64,000 nt of DNA from Prochlorococcus sp. MIT 0701 (GCF_000760295.1 NZ_JNBA01000039.1:310001-374000), one strand, 5' to 3'; shown: positions 8,738-17,493, numbered from the stretch's first letter. Program-made: numbers and translations. The notes: generated by a model not told the origin, from the letters alone.

Positions 8738-9343
8738 ATGCGATCGCTGCCATTGAAGCTTGCTCCAGGCAGCGACCTGCTCATAAGCCTTCAGAAAATG
8801 GCTCAGGAACAGAACAGCTCAGGTTTCGTTCTTGGTGTGGTTGGCAATCTTTCGCGTGCAGCATTTCAGTGTCCTGGTCAGTCAGGGCCCACTGTCCTCG
8901 AGGGAAACTTGGAGATCATCACTCTTAATGGCACGGTTTCTCCCAATAGTGTGCATCTGCATCTAAGCCTCTCTGATAGTGCCTGTCAGGTATGGGGAGG
9001 CCATCTTGAACCAGGCACCCTTGTCCTCAAGGGTGCTGATCTGTTGGTGGGTTTGTTGGATCAGTCTCTCCCACAAGACTCTCCTGACTCTTCTCAGACA
9101 CCAAGGGTGGAAATTGCTGTTCTGCCTGGTTGCCCTTGGTCTACCAGAGCTCTGAGGATGCTTCGTTCTCTTTCAATTCCGCACACCGTTAAGAGCATCG
9201 ACAATGATGCCTCTTTCAAGGAGTTCAATCACCTTAGTGAGCTCAATACTTTCCCTCAGGTGTTCATCGATGGTGAGTTGATTGGCGGGTACGATGAACT
9301 CTCAAAGATGCATGCTTCTGGCCAACTAGAGACACTGCGATGA
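8738..9343 (+). CDS. PCC (DUF296) domain fused to monothiol glutaredoxin
   Basis: 201 residues with two domains. The N-terminal 110 residues match the PCC/PPC (DUF296) fold seen in AT-hook proteins and bacterial stand-alone proteins: LAPGSDLLISLQKMAQE, GFVLGVVGNLSRAAFQ, EIITLNGTVS, HLHLSLSD, GGHLEPGTLV. Residues about 122-200 are a glutaredoxin: a CPWS active site (monothiol CxxS), the cis-Pro motif TFPQVFIDG and GGYDEL. Monothiol glutaredoxins handle Fe-S clusters or deglutathionylation; PCC domains bind unknown ligands. A good Shine-Dalgarno (gaggaga) precedes ATG 8738. It overlaps the next gene by four bases (ATGA), implying coupled translation. Confidence 0.85.
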   Translation: MRSLPLKLAPGSDLLISLQKMAQEQNSSGFVLGVVGNLSRAAFQCPGQSGPTVLEGNLEIITLNGTVSPNSVHLHLSLSDSACQVWGGHLEPGTLVLKGADLLVGLLDQSLPQDSPDSSQTPRVEIAVLPGCPWSTRALRMLRSLSIPHTVKSIDNDASFKEFNHLSELNTFPQVFIDGELIGGYDELSKMHASGQLETLR

Positions 9344-9597
9344 GTAGTGATCAAGGCAAAGCAACCAATGCAAGCTTTTGGGATGAAAAACCCTGGTGGT
9401 GTCAACCCTGGAGCATTCTGCTCACAGGTGTTGCTTTTGTTGCTTTCAGTTGGTGGTGGCCCAATCTGCTTTGGTTTACTGTTCTGATCGCTATAGGCGT
9501 GATCGGATGGTGGGGCCTATTTCTAGTGCTAGCCCCAGCGGTCTATCGCCAGCAGATTCAGCAGCAACTTTCGGAACAGGATCAAATCTCATCCTGA
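9340..9597 (+). CDS. Small conserved two-span membrane protein (DUF6737-like)
   Basis: 85 residues: a soluble start with SFWDEKPWWCQPWSI, then two transmembrane helices (LLTGVAFVAFSWWW and LWFTVLIAIGVIGWWGLFLVL) and a polar tail. The Trp-rich N-terminus is typical of a conserved cyanobacterial membrane family without known function. Its start codon overlaps the stop of the PCC-glutaredoxin gene, so the two are one transcription and translation unit. A membrane partner for the glutaredoxin fusion is a reasonable guess, not shown. Confidence 0.8.
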   Translation: MSSDQGKATNASFWDEKPWWCQPWSILLTGVAFVAFSWWWPNLLWFTVLIAIGVIGWWGLFLVLAPAVYRQQIQQQLSEQDQISS

Positions 9598-9687
9598 TGG
9601 AAATAAGTCTTTGAATATCACGCCCCATCATTGGATCAATCTCCAAACCAGCTGGGCCTTGCAAAACATCTCGTCAATTGCTTCGTT

Positions 9688-10572
9688 ATGGCCTCGCTGC
9701 TAAAGATCCAGCCGCTGCAACGCAATGACATCGACAGGGTTACGCAGTGGGCCAGGGCAGAGGGTTTTGCTCCTGGTGTTGGTGATGTGAGTATTTATCG
9801 TCATGCCGACCGCCAGGGACTATGGGTAGGTTGGCTCGGCAATCAGCCTGTCGGTTGCATTGCCGGAGTTCGCTACAACGCCGCCTATGGCTTCATCGGA
9901 TTGTTCCTTGTCATTCCGGAACATCGAGGTCATGGGTATGGAGTTCAGCTATGGGAACATGCTCTCGAGCATCTCGTTGATCTTCCTTGCGTTGGTTTAG
10001 AGGCTGCGTACGATCGAATTGACGACTATGCCGGATGGGGCTTTGTAACTGCATCGCCGACAACTCGCTGGCAAAGAATTTGTGATGGCAACCTAATTGG
10101 CGACGATGATGATTCCAATGGCGAAGGGTTGCAACTGCTTGAGGGTGATTCGATCCCCGCGATGGCTGTACAGTCTTATGACGCCATACGTGAACCAAGC
10201 CCCCGCCCGCACTTCCTTTCCGATTGGCTTCAGCATCCTGCCGGTAATGTGTTGGCCCTGGTAGATGGCAATGATTGTTGCCATGGATTTGGCAGGATTC
10301 GTCCTTGTCTATTACGTGATGGGGAAGGCTGGCGGATTGGGCCGCTATTAGCTGATAGTCCTCAACTAGCTGAGCTGTTGTTGAAGCGTTTGATCCAACG
10401 CCATCCAGGTGTGGTGCTCTTGGACGCACCTGGAGGCAACTCTTCAGCAGAGCCCCTGCTTCAGCAACTTGGCTTCAAGGCTGTCTCTCAGACTTTGCGT
10501 ATGTATCGCGGAGAACAACCCTCTATTCCTTTAGACGAGGTTTATGGTTTGGCCTGCTTGGAATTGGGCTAA
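9688..10572 (+). CDS. GNAT N-acetyltransferase with two GNAT-like halves
   Basis: Met 9688 starts ASLLKIQPLQRNDIDRV, the usual opening of this family; reading from 9631 would add 19 unlikely residues. The N-terminal half has a complete acetyl-CoA site (LFLVIPEHRGHGYGVQLW, matching R/Q-x-x-G-x-G/A). The C-terminal half (about residues 150-290) is an Acetyltransf_18/DUF1248-type region with RIGPLLAD and LLLKRLIQRHPG. The substrate is unknown. A strong hairpin follows the stop, shared with the convergent cytochrome c6 gene. Confidence 0.85.
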   Translation: MASLLKIQPLQRNDIDRVTQWARAEGFAPGVGDVSIYRHADRQGLWVGWLGNQPVGCIAGVRYNAAYGFIGLFLVIPEHRGHGYGVQLWEHALEHLVDLPCVGLEAAYDRIDDYAGWGFVTASPTTRWQRICDGNLIGDDDDSNGEGLQLLEGDSIPAMAVQSYDAIREPSPRPHFLSDWLQHPAGNVLALVDGNDCCHGFGRIRPCLLRDGEGWRIGPLLADSPQLAELLLKRLIQRHPGVVLLDAPGGNSSAEPLLQQLGFKAVSQTLRMYRGEQPSIPLDEVYGLACLELG

Positions 10573-10579
10573 AAATAGA

Positions 10580-10627
10580 AAATCCCTCAGTCAAGCTGGT
10601 TAAAAACCAGGGTTGACTGAGGGATTT
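10580..10627. terminator. Bidirectional hairpin terminator
   Basis: AAATCCCTCAGTCAA (10580-10594) pairs perfectly with TTGACTGAGGGATTT (10613-10627), with an inner CTGGTT/ACCAG arm. A-rich flank on one side and T-rich on the other suit termination of both the GNAT gene and the convergent cytochrome c6 gene. Confidence 0.8.
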
Positions 10628-10648
10628 AAAACTATTGATTTACTTTAA

Positions 10649-10987
10649 CTACCAACCACTGCTGGCTTGAGCCTCTACATAGGCTGCTACATCGGCAATA
10701 TCTGCTGCACTGAGGACGTCTGCAAAGGAAGGCATGCCGCCTTTACCATTGGTGACCTGGGCCATAATTGCTTCTTCATGACCTGAGCCATAGTTGCTTA
10801 AGGTAGCTTCTAGAGCGGCTTTTTGAAGGGTCTTGGCAGGATCTACGATGTTTCCGCCGCCAGCATGGCATGCGGCACAAGTAGACGAGAAGACTTGTCC
10901 TCCATGGGCTGAGTCAGCAGCCATCACCCAAGAAGGAGCTGCAAAGCATACGGTGATAGCAAGGAGAGCTGAAAGTAGCCTACGCAT
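10649..10987 (-). CDS. petJ: Cytochrome c6
   Basis: Soluble lumenal electron carrier between cytochrome b6f and photosystem I or oxidase. 112 residues: a signal peptide ending SWVMA, then the mature protein starting [14 protein letters not shown]. The haem site is CAACH, the sixth ligand Met lies in KGGMPSF, and the C-terminus ends in VAAYVEAQA, all typical of PetJ. It faces pstS divergently across 350 bp. A second, more divergent small cytochrome c is encoded at 57600-57977. Confidence 0.93.
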   Translation of the reverse strand: MRRLLSALLAITVCFAAPSWVMAADSAHGGQVFSSTCAACHAGGGNIVDPAKTLQKAALEATLSNYGSGHEEAIMAQVTNGKGGMPSFADVLSAADIADVAAYVEAQASSGW

Positions 10988-11337
10988 CAGAAGCAGGTAT
11001 CAAAGCTCACTATTATTGGTTATCGAATGGTCTGAGAACTCTTTTGGATGGAAGCTGTTATTAATTCAAATATTCGCCAAAAGGCCTACGCCTTATTGAT
11101 CTTTGGAGATCAAGACCAAGCCTGACTTTGCTAAGCAAGGGGGCAGGAAGCTCCCTTTGCTGCTCGGTTGCTCGGCTTTTGCCTAGAGAAAAAAACAAGG
11201 GTCTAGTGGGAAGAACGTTCTTATCTCCCTGAACCACTGACCAATTCATCAAGATCTCCTAGTCAATTGCTGTCTTTTTCCCATCAAGGGGCATTTCTTA
11301 TCTAGTTATGGGTTCATGAAATTCTTTAAGGGGCCCC
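10988..11337. other. Divergent intergenic region petJ-pstS, 350 bp
   Basis: Promoters for petJ and pstS should lie here. I looked for cyanobacterial Pho-box type repeats (CTTAACCT-like) before pstS and saw nothing clear. No ORF here has a convincing translation. Confidence 0.45.
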
Positions 11338-12321
11338 ATGTCGTTCTCAAAGAAGGCCCTCTTGCTCTTTTCTGTGGTTGTTCTTAGTGCTGGCATTACT
11401 GCTTGCAGCACCTCAGGATCATCCGGCCGTCTCAGCGGAGCTGGTGCGACCTTCCCTGCGAAGATCTATACCCGCTGGTTTAGTGATCTCTCGGTGGCTG
11501 GGGGGCCGCAGGTCAACTATCAGGCTGTGGGTTCTGGATCTGGTCGCAAAGCCTTCATTGATCAAACTCTGAACTTCGCTGCTTCGGATGATCCGATGAA
11601 GCAAGAAGATATTCAGAAGGTCAAGCGTGGGTTGGTGCAAATCCCGATGGTTGGAGGCACAATTGCCTTTGGTTACAACTGGAACTGCGATCTACAGTTG
11701 ACCCAAAAGCAAGCAGTCCAGGTCGCACTTGGAACGATCACTGATTGGGATCAGCTCAATTGCCCTGCAGGCAAGATCACTTGGGTGCATCGTTCAGATG
11801 GCTCAGGCACAACCAAGGCATTTACCAATTCCATGCAGGCCTTCTCCAAAGAATGGACACTTGGCATAGGCAAATCAGTCGATTGGCCTGCAGGAGTGGG
11901 TGCCAAAGGTAATTCGGGTGTTGCTGGTGTAATTACAAACACACCAGGTGCCATCGGCTATGTGAATCAGTCATACATTAAAGGAAAGGTTAAAGCTGCT
12001 GCACTTGAAAATCTCTCTGGAGAGTTCCTCACGCCAAGTGTGGAAACAGGAGCAGCTGCCCTCAATGGCATCAAGCTAGACGCCAATCTCGCTGGTACAA
12101 ATCCAAATCCCACGGCGAAAGGTGCTTATCCGATTGCCACTCTCACCTGGTTGTTGGCATACAAAACCGGTAATGGCAGCAACCTTGACGCACTCAAAAC
12201 GACATTTGACTATATGTTGAGTGATCAGGCTCAGGCCCAAGCTGATGGCTTGGGATTTGTTCCCCTTCAGGGCGAGATTCTCGACAAGTCACGTGCTGCC
12301 GTTGGCATGGTCGGCAAGTGA
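11338..12321 (+). CDS. pstS: Phosphate-binding lipoprotein PstS
   Basis: Periplasmic phosphate-binding component of the Pst ABC transporter. The signal sequence ends in a lipobox (AGITACSTSG; Cys about residue 23), so it is probably membrane-anchored. GAGATFPAKIYTRWF, YQAVGSGSGRKAFIDQ, FAASDDPM and VHRSDGSGTTKAFT are the phosphate-binding loops of the family. 327 residues, normal. A Shine-Dalgarno (aagggg) precedes ATG 11338. No pstCAB genes are adjacent, as is common for extra pstS copies in picocyanobacteria. A perfect hairpin overlaps the stop codon. Confidence 0.95.
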   Translation: MSFSKKALLLFSVVVLSAGITACSTSGSSGRLSGAGATFPAKIYTRWFSDLSVAGGPQVNYQAVGSGSGRKAFIDQTLNFAASDDPMKQEDIQKVKRGLVQIPMVGGTIAFGYNWNCDLQLTQKQAVQVALGTITDWDQLNCPAGKITWVHRSDGSGTTKAFTNSMQAFSKEWTLGIGKSVDWPAGVGAKGNSGVAGVITNTPGAIGYVNQSYIKGKVKAAALENLSGEFLTPSVETGAAALNGIKLDANLAGTNPNPTAKGAYPIATLTWLLAYKTGNGSNLDALKTTFDYMLSDQAQAQADGLGFVPLQGEILDKSRAAVGMVGK

Positions 12322-12335
12322 TCAAATCACTTGCC
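12313..12335 (+). terminator. Hairpin overlapping the pstS stop codon
   Basis: GGCAAGTGAT (12313-12322) and ATCACTTGCC (12326-12335) form a perfect 10-bp stem with a 3-base loop, beginning inside the last codons of pstS. Only a weak T-run follows (cgttt), so it may be a 3'-end stabiliser rather than a full terminator. Confidence 0.5.
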
Positions 12336-12484
12336 TCGTTTAAGTCGTCTTATTGAAATTATCAAAAGGGAAGCTAATAATTCCTTTAAATATCTCCCTC
12401 TTCTATTAGCCTATATTGCTTGTCGCTTAGGAACCAACATGTTGTAATCCATTAGTCTTTAAATGGGTTTAACCCTGGCAAGTA

Positions 12485-12694
12485 TCAATAACCAGAGGTC
12501 TGGTTTCCATGTTTTCGCTGACGTTGTTTCTCCTCAAGAAGTTCGCTTTCGAGCTGTTCAATCAGCTTGGTAACTAGTGCGTGAAACTCAGGCTGACAAC
12601 CTCGAAATGCCGCCTTGTGACGAATGGGTTCGTTACGAGTACGCAGGTCGGTAAGCATCAGCTGTAGGGCATCAATTCTGGCATTGGTGTTCAT
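12485..12694 (-). CDS. Small conserved helical protein
   Basis: 69 residues from Met 12694 (MNTNARIDALQLMLTDLRTR); ATG 12706 would add four. The sequence is helical and charged, with a coiled-coil-like C-terminus (LVTKLIEQLESELLEEKQRQ). I do not recognise a function. It lies 28 bases downstream of the NmrA-like gene in the same direction, so the two are probably cotranscribed. Confidence 0.65.
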   Translation of the reverse strand: MNTNARIDALQLMLTDLRTRNEPIRHKAAFRGCQPEFHALVTKLIEQLESELLEEKQRQRKHGNQTSGY

Positions 12695-12722
12695 GACCAG
12701 ACACACTCCTCATTTGAAGACA

Positions 12723-13406
12723 CTATGACGCCAGAGCATTGATGTTTTTGAGCGCTTGTTGCATTGTGATTCGCTTCAGATCAGGATCGCTCGTGACCTC
12801 GATGATACGGCCAATTGACGATGGAGTCTTAAGGGCTTCAATGCAGCAGCGCGCCACTAATCGTCGAGGAATTCTAGCGTCTTCCTGACAATCGGCCGCT
12901 GTATAAAGGATCCCTTCTTTCTCTAGGTTCTCTTCTCGATCGTTCAGGCCACCCGGTCTAATCACAGTCCAATCGAGACCGCTTTGCCCTAGTGCCTGTT
13001 CCCCTAGGCGTTTCCAAACCAAGATTAGGCCAAAAAGATTGAGTGGATGCAACCATCGTCCGGCACAGAGCGAACTAACCAGCACAACCCTTTTGACGCC
13101 AACCCTTTTGCAACTGGCGATTTGCTGTCTTACCCCTAAGGCATCAACCCGCGCGGGTCCGGTGAGATCTGCAGAGGGTCTGGCACCGGTTGCGAGCACA
13201 AGGGCTTCGCAGCCTTCTAGTGCTGCATCCAGCGCTTTTTCATCCCCCAATGACAAGCGTCGCTGATCACAATTGCTCAAGTCATCCGGCAAAAGGGAAT
13301 TGGGACGAAGCAACAGGCGGACCTGATTCCCTTCTTTTAGGGCTTCCTCAGCAACTCGATAGCCGGTTTTGCCAGAAGCTCCACTGATGGCAAGCTTGAT
13401 CCCCAT
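12723..13406 (-). CDS. NAD(P)-binding NmrA-like / atypical SDR reductase
   Basis: 227 residues of a single Rossmann fold: AISGASGKTGYRVAEEAL (nucleotide motif GxxGxxG) at the N-terminus, LVLATGARPSA, VVLVSSLCAG and WTVIRPGGLND. These are the landmarks of the atypical SDR5/NmrA family common in cyanobacteria and plastids, where some members act in quinone or chlorophyll metabolism. It lacks an obvious catalytic YxxxK, so it may be a redox sensor or chaperone-like protein. Substrate unknown. Confidence 0.88.
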   Translation of the reverse strand: MGIKLAISGASGKTGYRVAEEALKEGNQVRLLLRPNSLLPDDLSNCDQRRLSLGDEKALDAALEGCEALVLATGARPSADLTGPARVDALGVRQQIASCKRVGVKRVVLVSSLCAGRWLHPLNLFGLILVWKRLGEQALGQSGLDWTVIRPGGLNDREENLEKEGILYTAADCQEDARIPRRLVARCCIEALKTPSSIGRIIEVTSDPDLKRITMQQALKNINALAS

Positions 13407-13706
13407 GTGGTTTTGCAGATTATTTTGACAGGTCTAACGAAAATGTGAACAACACTGTTGGTTCTTTAATGATCTATTGTCAGCACCGATGCCGTTCAGC
13501 CTTAGCAGTGGCGATTCATCACTGGAAGCGACGCCTTTAAAGCCTTCTGATCAACCTTGTTGTTTTCAAAATGTCAGGAACATCAGATTGCGTCCCACGG
13601 TATTGATCACCACCACTCGTTATTACTGCGATGACTTGGTGGAATTGAAGGGACTTAAGCATAATAAAATAGTGAATCATGCAATTGTCATTTCAAATCA
13701 TCATTA
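13407..13706. other. Intergenic region, 300 bp
   Basis: A 76-codon frame (13477-13707) is open but its translation is not protein-like and ends on the rhomboid start. I see no RNA gene or clear terminator. Confidence 0.4.
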
Positions 13707-14282
13707 GTGAACCAATCCAAACGCAAACAGATACTTACCTTTCGGTTATGCCTGCCTCTGTTCTTTGTGGGGATTGCTTGGCTCCAGGAGATTATTGATC
13801 AGCTATTTTTTTCGGGCAGATGGAATCTACCGTTAGGGCCTGGTGTTCCTTGGTGGGGTCTACTTACTGCTCCATTTAGCCATGCGGGCTTTGGTCACTT
13901 GATCTCTAATACGGTTATATTTATACCTCTCAGCTGGTTGGTACTTACCAAGGGTATTCGTGACTATATTGCTGTGTTAATTGCTGTTGTTGTGATGGAA
14001 ATACCTGTTTGGTTGTTTTGGCCTAGAGGAAGCCATGGCATGTCGGGTGTCTTGTATGGACTGCTCGGCTATCTGTTGTTGATTGGATTTCTGGAACGCA
14101 GATTTATGCCCATTTTATTGTCAATCTTGTGCTTGATTCTTTTTGGAAATGCACTTCCGGCTTTGATCCCAGGAGTATCTCCCGCTGGGGTGAGCTGGAT
14201 CGGGCACGCCAGTGGGTTTCTGGGAGGTCTTTTTGCAGCACTTGCTATTTCGCGGGAGTCAGAGAGGCTGGATAAGCCTTAG
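13707..14282 (+). CDS. Rhomboid-family intramembrane serine protease
   Basis: 191 residues, starting at GTG 13707. About six hydrophobic segments. The rhomboid landmarks are in order: HAGFGHLISN (first His motif), GSHGMSGVLYGLLGY (catalytic Ser of the GxSG-type motif, here GMSG) and WIGHASGFLGG (catalytic His). So the Ser-His dyad appears intact and it should cleave membrane proteins. Substrate unknown. It is a single gene in a rather AT-rich setting. Confidence 0.88.
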   Translation: MNQSKRKQILTFRLCLPLFFVGIAWLQEIIDQLFFSGRWNLPLGPGVPWWGLLTAPFSHAGFGHLISNTVIFIPLSWLVLTKGIRDYIAVLIAVVVMEIPVWLFWPRGSHGMSGVLYGLLGYLLLIGFLERRFMPILLSILCLILFGNALPALIPGVSPAGVSWIGHASGFLGGLFAALAISRESERLDKP

Positions 14283-14384
14283 GATTGATCAACGACAACT
14301 TATTCTGGCTATCAATGAGTTCTTTTAATTCTTATTATCGTTTGTACTTACAAAAGTATCATATTATATCTTAATTTTGAGGGA

Positions 14385-15038
14385 TTATGCTTTGGTACAC
14401 ATCACTGGATGTCGTCGTTTTGGATATAGCTCTCTACACAAAGCACAGGTTGTTCCATCACAACCTCTTGCTGAACAGTATTCACGCCCATAATAAATAA
14501 TCTGGAGATGAAGCTTATTCCATGCTGATTTCGGGAATAGCTTTTTGAGATCTTTTTCTGTCTGAACAACGCTGCTTCCTTTAGATAATCCCCATCTTTG
14601 GGCTAAACGATGGATATGTGTGTCAACTGGAAATGCAGACACGCCAAAAGCTTGCGCCATGACAACACTTGCTGTTTTATGTCCAACTCCTGGGAGTGAT
14701 TCTAGACCTTCGAAATTCTGTGGAACAGAGGAATGGAAGCATTGAACAATCATTTCAGAAAGTCTATAAATATTTTTGGCTTTTTGGTTTGAAAGACCTA
14801 CTTGTCGAATGAATCCCAGAATCCTCTTCTCACCTAATTGAACCATAGCTTCTGGTGTCGGTGCAGTTTTAAATAGTGCTGGGGTGATTTCGTTCACCTT
14901 TTTATCAGTGCATTGAGCACTCAGTAAGACTGCAATCAATAAGGTGTAAACATTGGTATGGGTGAGAGGAATTTCCGGATCGGGATAAAGCTCGTTCAAG
15001 CGAAGCATGACTGTTGTTGCTCGTTCAAGTTTGTTCAT
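14385..15038 (-). CDS. nth: Endonuclease III
   Basis: DNA glycosylase/AP lyase of base-excision repair for oxidised pyrimidines. 217 residues with the helix-hairpin-helix LPGVGHKTASVV (catalytic Lys in GHKTA) and the catalytic Asp in FPVDTHIHRLAQRWG. The C-terminal iron-sulfur region is unusual: cysteines at 188, 193, 198, 201 and 214 do not give the standard C-x6-C-x2-C-x5-C spacing, and the expected last ligand position is Lys. Cluster binding may differ or use Cys 193/214. It is a single gene. Confidence 0.93.
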   Translation of the reverse strand: MNKLERATTVMLRLNELYPDPEIPLTHTNVYTLLIAVLLSAQCTDKKVNEITPALFKTAPTPEAMVQLGEKRILGFIRQVGLSNQKAKNIYRLSEMIVQCFHSSVPQNFEGLESLPGVGHKTASVVMAQAFGVSAFPVDTHIHRLAQRWGLSKGSSVVQTEKDLKKLFPKSAWNKLHLQIIYYGREYCSARGCDGTTCALCRELYPKRRHPVMCTKA

Positions 15039-15805
15039 TCGTCTTTCAAAGCTAAACAGATTTGGTTTTCATCTGAGATTGACTTCCATTATGCTGGAAT
15101 CACAAGGTTTTAGCTTTTGAAGGGTACACCTCTGAACTGATGGTGTAGTCCTAGAATAGTTATTGTAAGAGGATGGCAGGGCTGACACCTTCTCCTCTAG
15201 GTATTATTGAAGAAATTGCTTCGATGGATGTTTGATGTCCGGCATTGCGTTGAGCAGTTGGACGTTCCTTCCATTAAGGCATTATCCATCAAGCCAAAGT
15301 GGTCTGGATTGCAAATGGATAGAATATAAATCAAAATAGCATTAGAGATGGTTCATAATCTTTGCCTATTTTGATTCTTATTAATTATTGCACAAGTCTA
15401 AGATCAAAACATCAGCATTATTATTGATAGCAGCTGCTTTCTGGTTGGATGGGGCGATTCGAATCAACGACATAGATCATTTCACAAGAGCAGTTTTTGG
15501 GTTGTTTGTTTAAATCAATACTTGGGGGATGATTGATGATATACATGGCTTTAGCTTCACAAGTGTTTTGCACATTCACCTACCATAATTAAACTTAAAG
15601 CAGATGCAAATCAACTACTTAAAAGTTATCAGATTAAGAGCATAATCGCAATTATTATTCTTCAGATCATGGGATTGTCGAGCTATTCTACATTGTTACT
15701 TGGCACTTCTTTAACTCATGCTGTACAGAAAAGACAGGGGGGGATGACCAAGAATTTAAGAGATTTTGTAAGCAGTTCTGCTAAGGGTGTTGCCTGTCGA
15801 TCACT
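15039..15805. other. Intergenic region, 767 bp
   Basis: I find no convincing ORF, tRNA or terminator. Composition is AT-rich and looks like non-coding or decayed DNA. The upstream end contains promoter territory for nth. Confidence 0.45.
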
Positions 15806-16153
15806 TCAACCGAAGGTGCTTCCGTTCCAACCCCAGAGTCGAGCAGGGACATCCTCAAAGACTATATAAGTGCGATCAGCTGGAATACCGAGCTTTTGCT
15901 CCATGTGGCTACACACTAGTTCACTCACTTCATGCGTCCGGCTACCATCGAGAGCTCCGATGCTTTTTACCTCCACGTAGCAGGTTGAGGAAAGATCTCC
16001 GGCAAAGGTCATCGGGACACCACATTGAAGGGATGTCATCACATAGCGCTCAGGTTTTCCGAGCAGATTTGCTAGTTTGCTTGAAAGCTCCTGCAATATT
16101 GAATTGGCATCAGCTACAGCTGGGACTGATGCTTGGATGTTGATCAAGGGCAT
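15806..16153 (-). CDS. MIF-like tautomerase
   Basis: 115 residues of the macrophage migration inhibitory factor / tautomerase superfamily. Starting at ATG 16153 gives MPLINIQASVP, so Pro 2 becomes the catalytic N-terminal proline after Met removal; the longer reading from 16192 would bury it. LGKPERYVMTSLQCG, STCYVEVKSIG and the end LGIPADRTYIVFEDVPA then GWNGSTFG closely follow animal MIF, including the terminal NxSTF motif. Family members tautomerise phenylpyruvate-type ketoacids. Its physiological role in cyanobacteria is not settled. A MIF homologue from Prochlorococcus has been structurally studied. Confidence 0.9.
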   Translation of the reverse strand: MPLINIQASVPAVADANSILQELSSKLANLLGKPERYVMTSLQCGVPMTFAGDLSSTCYVEVKSIGALDGSRTHEVSELVCSHMEQKLGIPADRTYIVFEDVPARLWGWNGSTFG

Positions 16154-16253
16154 GGAGACAATTTTTAAGAAGTCTGCTGCAAAGTATGCCATTTAGCTCC
16201 ATACTTAGCTGCTAACAGCTGCAGCATTTACTAAATGTTGAACTGCAGTGCAG

Positions 16254-16499
16254 CTAGCACGACATTTTAACTGCAGAATCGAAATCTACCGTAGAACAAC
16301 AACGAATTGATCGATGAAGTGGCATATTTGATTCTTCTGATTCCGTATCGATAATCATTGACATTCGTTTACAGTGATTGTCAGATTTACAATCCGTCAA
16401 CTCTAATGTCAAAGCATTTTCCCATGGCTGATTAGAGCCATAGCTAACAAGCGTGTGAGTACTAGCATCGCCTACCAATAGAAGCTTATTACATTCCAT
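16254..16499 (-). CDS. Doubtful 81-residue ORF
   Basis: Part of the translation looks protein-like (GSNQPWENALTLELTDC), but the rest is low in recognisable structure and there is no strong ribosome-binding site. It may be a small lineage-specific gene or a remnant. It fills most of a 460-bp space between the MIF gene and the TVP38-type gene. Confidence 0.3.
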   Translation of the reverse strand: MECNKLLLVGDASTHTLVSYGSNQPWENALTLELTDCKSDNHCKRMSMIIDTESEESNMPLHRSIRCCSTVDFDSAVKMSC

Positions 16500-16613
16500 T
16501 TGGCCACTTTACCTACATTTTATTTTCTGAAGCCATCAACACTCCCAACATGTAGACAAGGCAAGCTAAAACTTACACTCTATAAATCATGAGTAAGAAG
16601 AGTATAGAGATAC

Positions 16614-17282
16614 CTATAGTGGCTTTTTGCGTTGTAGCAGACCTGTCACCATTGCCAGCCCAAATATACCAAGAATAGCTATCAATACCAGTATGATTTT
16701 ATTGCCAGAATCAAGTAAACCTGCTCCTAATGCTACGGTAAATGGATTGGATAGTAAAATCCCAATCATTAGTGCTGGCACAAATCTAATCCAAGCAACC
16801 TTTGTCAATCCCATACCGTAGGATACAAAATCGAAGAATCCGGTCATAAGAAATCCAGTCATCAAAAAAAAGTTAGATTCCAGATGCCTTTGGCTCAAGT
16901 CTTCGACTCGAGCCATGAATTGATCACCCACAAGCTTCCTAATAAGCCTCTGACCGTAGCGCCTAGACAAGAAAAATGACAGGCAACATGACAAGGTATC
17001 GGCTAGACATATCACAATTAATCCCTTATTAAATCCCAGCAGTGCCCCAGACAAAACCGAGTAAGCAGTCCCGGGCAAAGCAGGTATAACGACACTTGTG
17101 AATCTTAAAATGAAGATGCCAAGAGGGACCCAAGCGCCCAACCCTGATACCCAGAGTCTTAGTTGATCGCCTCCTCCAAATAACTTTAGAAGGTAAATAG
17201 CTATCGCTACAGAAAGAATAAAAGCAATGATTCTTAGGCCCTTAAATGAACGTGAGTATTTTGAAAGTAAAGGGTTAGCCAT
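16614..17282 (-). CDS. TVP38/TMEM64 (VTT/DedA-like) membrane protein
   Basis: 222 residues with about five to six transmembrane segments. The core resembles the VTT domain: FTSVVIPALPGTAYSVLSGALLGF, then CLSFFLSRRYGQRLIRK and FLMTGFFDFVSYGMGLTKV. Family members are thought to be lipid scramblases or transporters in the plasma membrane. Function in this organism is unknown. Single gene; the 5' side opens on a 925-bp non-coding stretch. Confidence 0.85.
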   Translation of the reverse strand: MANPLLSKYSRSFKGLRIIAFILSVAIAIYLLKLFGGGDQLRLWVSGLGAWVPLGIFILRFTSVVIPALPGTAYSVLSGALLGFNKGLIVICLADTLSCCLSFFLSRRYGQRLIRKLVGDQFMARVEDLSQRHLESNFFLMTGFLMTGFFDFVSYGMGLTKVAWIRFVPALMIGILLSNPFTVALGAGLLDSGNKIILVLIAILGIFGLAMVTGLLQRKKPL

Positions 17283-17370
17283 GCAGAACTCTCATATCTT
17301 TAAATTCAATCTGTAGTTGACTTGACTCTCATTTGGATGAGGCTACAATGATTCCATCCATGCAACAAAC

Positions 17371-17493
17371 ATGCATGGGAAATTGTAATTATTACTACTA
17401 TTGCTAGTCATCCCTACCCTTGCGTTAAGCGCAAAGAACTTTCCAAGTAAGGATATTTACCGTTACTTGGCATCACTCTCTGGCAAGAAGTAA
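17371..17493 (+). pseudogene. Possible small secreted peptide with an in-frame stop
   Basis: ATG 17371 opens five codons, then TAA (17386), then 34 codons that look like a signal peptide and short mature part: LLLLLLVIPTLALSA followed by KNFPSKDIYRYLASLSGKK and a stop. Either the gene is broken by the TAA or translation starts at TTG 17401 inside the hydrophobic run. Weak evidence. Confidence 0.25.

Noticed and set aside
9911-10429. 172-codon minus-strand frame inside the GNAT gene
   Set aside because: Antisense shadow; the plus strand has a clear acetyl-CoA motif.
13477-13707. 76-codon frame before the rhomboid gene
   Set aside because: Translation has no structure, and its end coincides with the GTG start of the rhomboid gene.
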